Below, one piece after another: positions 5,933 through 6,083 of a stretch of DNA of 6,083 nt (its first letter is position 1; each line of letters starts with the position of its first letter). This DNA is from Acidobacteriota bacterium (GTDB lineage Bacteria; Acidobacteriota; Terriglobia; Terriglobales; Acidobacteriaceae), in assembly GCA_021782675.1 (NCBI GenBank), contig JAJXUS010000136.1, positions 1-6,083 of the forward strand, in the 5' to 3' direction. The notes under the pieces are model-generated. The model made no database searches. It was not told the DNA's origin and was given only the letters and a program-made list of their open reading frames with translations. A program made the position numbers and the translations under genes.

Positions 5933-6083
5933 TATCAGAACAGCACTGTCAACGCCCGACGTAGCCGACTCTACGCCGATGGCCGCAGTCAGCGTCTGAA
6001 GCAGATTGCTTTTCGAGCCGAGATGCGAACGTCGCGCTCTACCGCCTCGGCACGCAGTTGATCGCTAGGCGGACCCACAATTT

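Noticed and set aside
5960..5975. Hairpin CGTAG/CTACG downstream of the tRNA
   Set aside because: Only a 5-bp stem and no T run follows; too weak to call a tRNA terminator.
5765..6061. 98-residue plus-strand open frame after the GT2 gene
   Set aside because: It runs straight through the intact tRNA-Ser gene in a frame with no family resemblance; the frame is open by chance in GC-rich DNA.
6042..6072. Inverted repeat CCGCCT/AGGCGG at the right edge
   Set aside because: 6-bp arms with a 19-nt loop and no supporting context; likely chance in GC-rich sequence.
5905..6083. Possible integration site at the 3' end of tRNA-Ser
   Set aside because: tRNA-Ser genes are common attachment sites, but no direct repeat of the tRNA 3' end and no integrase is visible in the 151 nt that remain.

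Overview
The window is a GC-rich bacterial chromosomal segment, tightly packed with genes. The family mix (Flp/Tad pilus TadE/TadG-like proteins with long Gly/Ser/Cys-rich extracytoplasmic parts, separate small-subunit PurQ, a CpsB/CapC-type PHP phosphatase, a polyprenyl-phosphate GT2 enzyme) and the codon usage fit an Acidobacteria-like soil bacterium. That taxonomic call is inference from gene style, not a proof.

Layout: (1) 1-2650, plus strand: three consecutive Tad-pilus-type genes, namely a TadE-like gene cut by the left edge, a second TadE-like pseudopilin-type gene, and a large TadG-like protein with one N-terminal membrane anchor and a long beta-rich, cysteine-rich exported region. 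They are spaced by 16 nt and then overlap by 11 nt, so they look like the 3' end of one operon. (2) 2651-3166, minus strand: a half-length AI-2E-family (PF01594-like) membrane protein, stop-to-stop with the TadG-like gene with no base between them. (3) 3226-4738, plus strand: purQ (glutaminase subunit of FGAM synthase) followed 4 nt later by a CpsB/YwqE-like metal-dependent protein-tyrosine phosphatase, a probable two-gene transcription unit joining purine synthesis and exopolysaccharide control. (4) 4740-5726, minus strand: a membrane-anchored GT2 (DPM1/GtrB/ArnC-like), convergent with the phosphatase gene with one base between the stops. Its rho-independent terminator lies inside the last codons of the phosphatase gene. 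(5) 5843-5932, plus strand: tRNA-Ser(GGA) with encoded CCA. The final 151 nt hold no feature I can support.

Functionally the region is mostly housekeeping plus cell-surface functions (pilus/adhesion, surface glycan). I found no defence system, mobile element, CRISPR array or clearly new system. The points most worth a second look are the terminator embedded in coding sequence, the half-size AI-2E protein, the cysteine-rich TadG-like ectodomain, and the purQ-phosphatase pairing.
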